Origin: a virus
IMG/VR virus record: IMGVR_UViG_3300018049_000070
Location: 1-35,055 of that record
Strand: one strand, 5' to 3'
Length of the DNA: 35,055 nucleotides
Shown here: in pieces, positions 33,264 to 35,055 of the stretch
Layout: every line of letters starts with the position of its first letter
Numbering within the stretch: position 1 is the stretch's first letter
Notes under the pieces: model-generated
Told to the model about the DNA's origin: nothing
Database searches by the model: none
Seen by the model: only the letters and a program-made list of their open reading frames with translations
Translations under genes and position numbers: made by a program

Positions 33264-35024
33264 TTATTTCTCACCAATTGAATTAATTGTAGCATCTGTT
33301 CCGTTCATAACAAGAACTTGTTGTCTTACTGGTATGATATCTAATCTATCAGGAACACAAGTTACTTTTAATTCAATATCAGCATAAGCACTTGGTAAGA
33401 AACTATTAATATCTACATCACCAGTTGTATAGTCAATTGTTCCAGCATTCGCAACTACATTTACTTTTTCTTTATCAGCATTAAAACGATAGATATTTAC
33501 ATTACCGTTTTCATCATCATCAAGATATGATATAAAACCATTATAAGTAAACTGAGTAGATTCGAGTGTTCCTTTACGAATAGGATTATTAAATCTTAAC
33601 TCAACCTTTTGTTGAGCATTCGTATCAGGAACAAATCTTTTTTGCATCTTCAATGAAACATCATTATTTAATACTGCCCCACTAGAAGTGTTATCTAATG
33701 CTCTCACAAAACGAGAGAATCTTAAACGATTACCGAATCTCTCTAAGTTATTTGTCGACCAACTGTTAATAACTGTTTGAATATTTGTCTCAATCTGAGT
33801 TGAAGTTAATGTTGTCGCAGTTGAATCAAAATAAGTTGTAACTGTTGGAATTAAATATGTATAATCTGGGTCGATAATTACTGGGTCAATTGCCAGAGGT
33901 GTTCTATCTAAAATACTTTCTCTCAGTGATATTTTTCTTTGTGCTGTTGTAAAGTCTTCACCATATGGTTTAACAGCAATATAAACTTTACCATAAACTT
34001 TTGGGGATGCTTCTTCACCACCATAAGCAATTACTGATTGTAAGTCTGTATTTTCGTTTAGAATAATTCTTGAATAGTCTTCATTAATTACACAACGATT
34101 TTGTGTTTGATAATTTCTTGGTGCGTTGTATTTAATTGATTCAACAGTTTCATTATTGTGACCACCAGCTGCTTTAGTAACCAAAGTAACTGTAGCACTT
34201 GTATAAGACATACCTACATTAAGTGTGTCAACTGAGAATGTATCAGCACCGTTTGTTGCTGGACCACTACTTACTAAGTATTCAACAATAATAATATTAC
34301 CACTCTTAACTTGTTTACCTAAGATACCATCACCAAATACTAATTCATATTTCTCATCACTTGCTTCTTGTAAAGAATAAACTGGTGATGTTGTAAATAC
34401 TTGTTTAACATTTGTTAGTCTTGTAAATTCAGTAGTAGTTGTATCAGAAGCAGATTCTTGAACACTTACTGTGATACTTGTAGTGTCTACATTTTTATTT
34501 GGTAAAATAAATCTTTGTGTTCCTGAAGCATCAACTGTGAATCTGTGTGTTAAAGAAGTTCCTTCACGAATAGCAACATTTGTTGAATAAGTATTTGAAC
34601 TATTTACAACTTTTGTAGCAGCAACTGTATTGAATGTATAAGTTAAATCATCAATCGTTGTTGTGAATGTAGAACCCTTTGGTATTGTGAAAGAAGCAAC
34701 GGCATTGTTTGCCCCCTGAAAGTTAAGATTAATAATTGCGTCAGCACCTTTTGAAGAAGTTGGTAGATAACCTAACTCTTTCGCACGAGATACAACTGAG
34801 TCTCTTTGTTGAGCAGTATCCAAAAACATTTCATTACCTACCATATTTAAATAGTAAGCATTATAATGAGTGTTGTAAGCAAGAACATCTAGTAATGTTG
34901 CGATTGCCGAACCCTCAAAATTATAATCTTGAAATTGTGTTTGACTACTTAAATAAGTTTTTAGATTAGAACGAATCTGTTCAAAATCCAACTCACTGAC
35001 TTGTAGGTATGTATTTGCTGACAT
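33264..35024 (-). CDS. gp6: Baseplate wedge protein gp6
   Basis: gp6 is the core wedge subunit; its dimers form the inner ring that holds the baseplate together, and it belongs to the baseplate J-like group of contractile systems. The 586-residue product (T4: 660) starts MSANTYLQVSELDFEQIRSN, then YLSSQTQFQDYNFEGSAIAT and LLDVLAYNTHYNAYYLNMVG with NEMFLDTAQQRDSVVSRAKE and LGYLP, the unmistakable N-terminal region of the family. The middle has KYELVFGDGILGKQVKSGNI and VINEDYSRIIL, both conserved. It begins one base after the stop of the preceding gene. Identification is secure. Confidence 0.96.
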   Translation of the reverse strand: MSANTYLQVSELDFEQIRSNLKTYLSSQTQFQDYNFEGSAIATLLDVLAYNTHYNAYYLNMVGNEMFLDTAQQRDSVVSRAKELGYLPTSSKGADAIINLNFQGANNAVASFTIPKGSTFTTTIDDLTYTFNTVAATKVVNSSNTYSTNVAIREGTSLTHRFTVDASGTQRFILPNKNVDTTSITVSVQESASDTTTTEFTRLTNVKQVFTTSPVYSLQEASDEKYELVFGDGILGKQVKSGNIIIVEYLVSSGPATNGADTFSVDTLNVGMSYTSATVTLVTKAAGGHNNETVESIKYNAPRNYQTQNRCVINEDYSRIILNENTDLQSVIAYGGEEASPKVYGKVYIAVKPYGEDFTTAQRKISLRESILDRTPLAIDPVIIDPDYTYLIPTVTTYFDSTATTLTSTQIETNIQTVINSWSTNNLERFGNRLRFSRFVRALDNTSSGAVLNNDVSLKMQKRFVPDTNAQQKVELRFNNPIRKGTLESTQFTYNGFISYLDDDENGNVNIYRFNADKEKVNVVANAGTIDYTTGDVDINSFLPSAYADIELKVTCVPDRLDIIPVRQQVLVMNGTDATINSIGEK

Positions 35025-35025
35025 A

Positions 35026-35055
35026 TTATCTTACTCTTTCTAGTATTACATCCAA
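35026..35055 (-). CDS. 3' end of an upstream gene, possibly baseplate gp25
   Basis: Only the last nine codons are inside the window, reading LDVILERVR and a TAA stop, one base before the gp6 ATG. A short ILERVR-type ending and the position before gp6 would suit gp25, the lysozyme-like wedge protein, but nine residues cannot prove it. Confidence 0.5.
   Translation of the reverse strand: MDVILERVR

Overview
This window is a late (structural) gene block of a T4-like contractile-tailed phage. Every credible gene lies on the minus strand, so transcription runs from right to left. The order (gp25 end?, gp6, gp7-like, gp8, a fibre block, gp13-gp14-gp15-gp16, gp17, gp18, gp19) is the T4 baseplate/neck/terminase/tail order. 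The low G+C content, the giant DUF4815-type protein, the S74-tailed fibres and the very small intergenic gaps match marine T4-like myoviruses of cyanobacteria or SAR11-type hosts. A lipobox-bearing lysis protein candidate indicates a Gram-negative host. No replication, photosynthesis or tRNA genes are visible, so the host cannot be fixed from this window.

Layout in the direction of transcription: (1) 35055-28637, baseplate wedge: the last codons of a probable gp25, then gp6, a gp7-like protein and gp8, tightly packed or overlapping. (2) 28621-17677: a 1959-residue DUF4815-type structural protein, a 66-residue coiled-coil protein, a 1182-residue fibre with an S74 self-cleaving chaperone, three short beta-rich or fibre-like proteins and a second small coiled-coil protein. 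(3) 17638-9059, adhesin block: proteins of 426, 164, 974 and 817 residues that share a tropism-determinant-like N-terminus (as does the 129-residue protein upstream) and exchangeable repeat modules, then a glycine-rich gp38-like tip adhesin and a tail-fibre assembly chaperone, closed by a terminator. (4) 8958-6159: neck proteins gp13, gp14, sheath terminator gp15 and small terminase gp16. (5) 6178-4745: a compact insert between gp16 and gp17 holding a 59-residue ORF, a candidate unimolecular spanin, a candidate three-segment holin and a staphylococcal-nuclease-like enzyme. (6) gp17, an AT-rich 2-oxoglutarate/Fe(II) oxygenase-like gene, gp18 and the start of gp19.

Regulation is legible. Seven exact TATAAATA boxes, the T4 late-promoter sequence, lie on the coding strand just upstream of gp19, gp18, the holin candidate, gp13, the glycine-rich adhesin, the 817-residue fibre and the 164-residue adhesin. 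Two UUCG- or TTCT-looped terminators followed by T runs close the 426-residue fibre unit and the chaperone unit. The virion shell, packaging motor, adhesins and probable lysis genes would therefore be made together late in infection.

The parts most worth following up are the lysis cassette hidden between the two terminase genes, the paralogous adhesin array with its 25/32-residue repeat spacing, the glycine-rich adhesin beside its chaperone, and the rearranged gp7-like protein. All assignments come from reading the sequence and from recalled family features; no database search was run.
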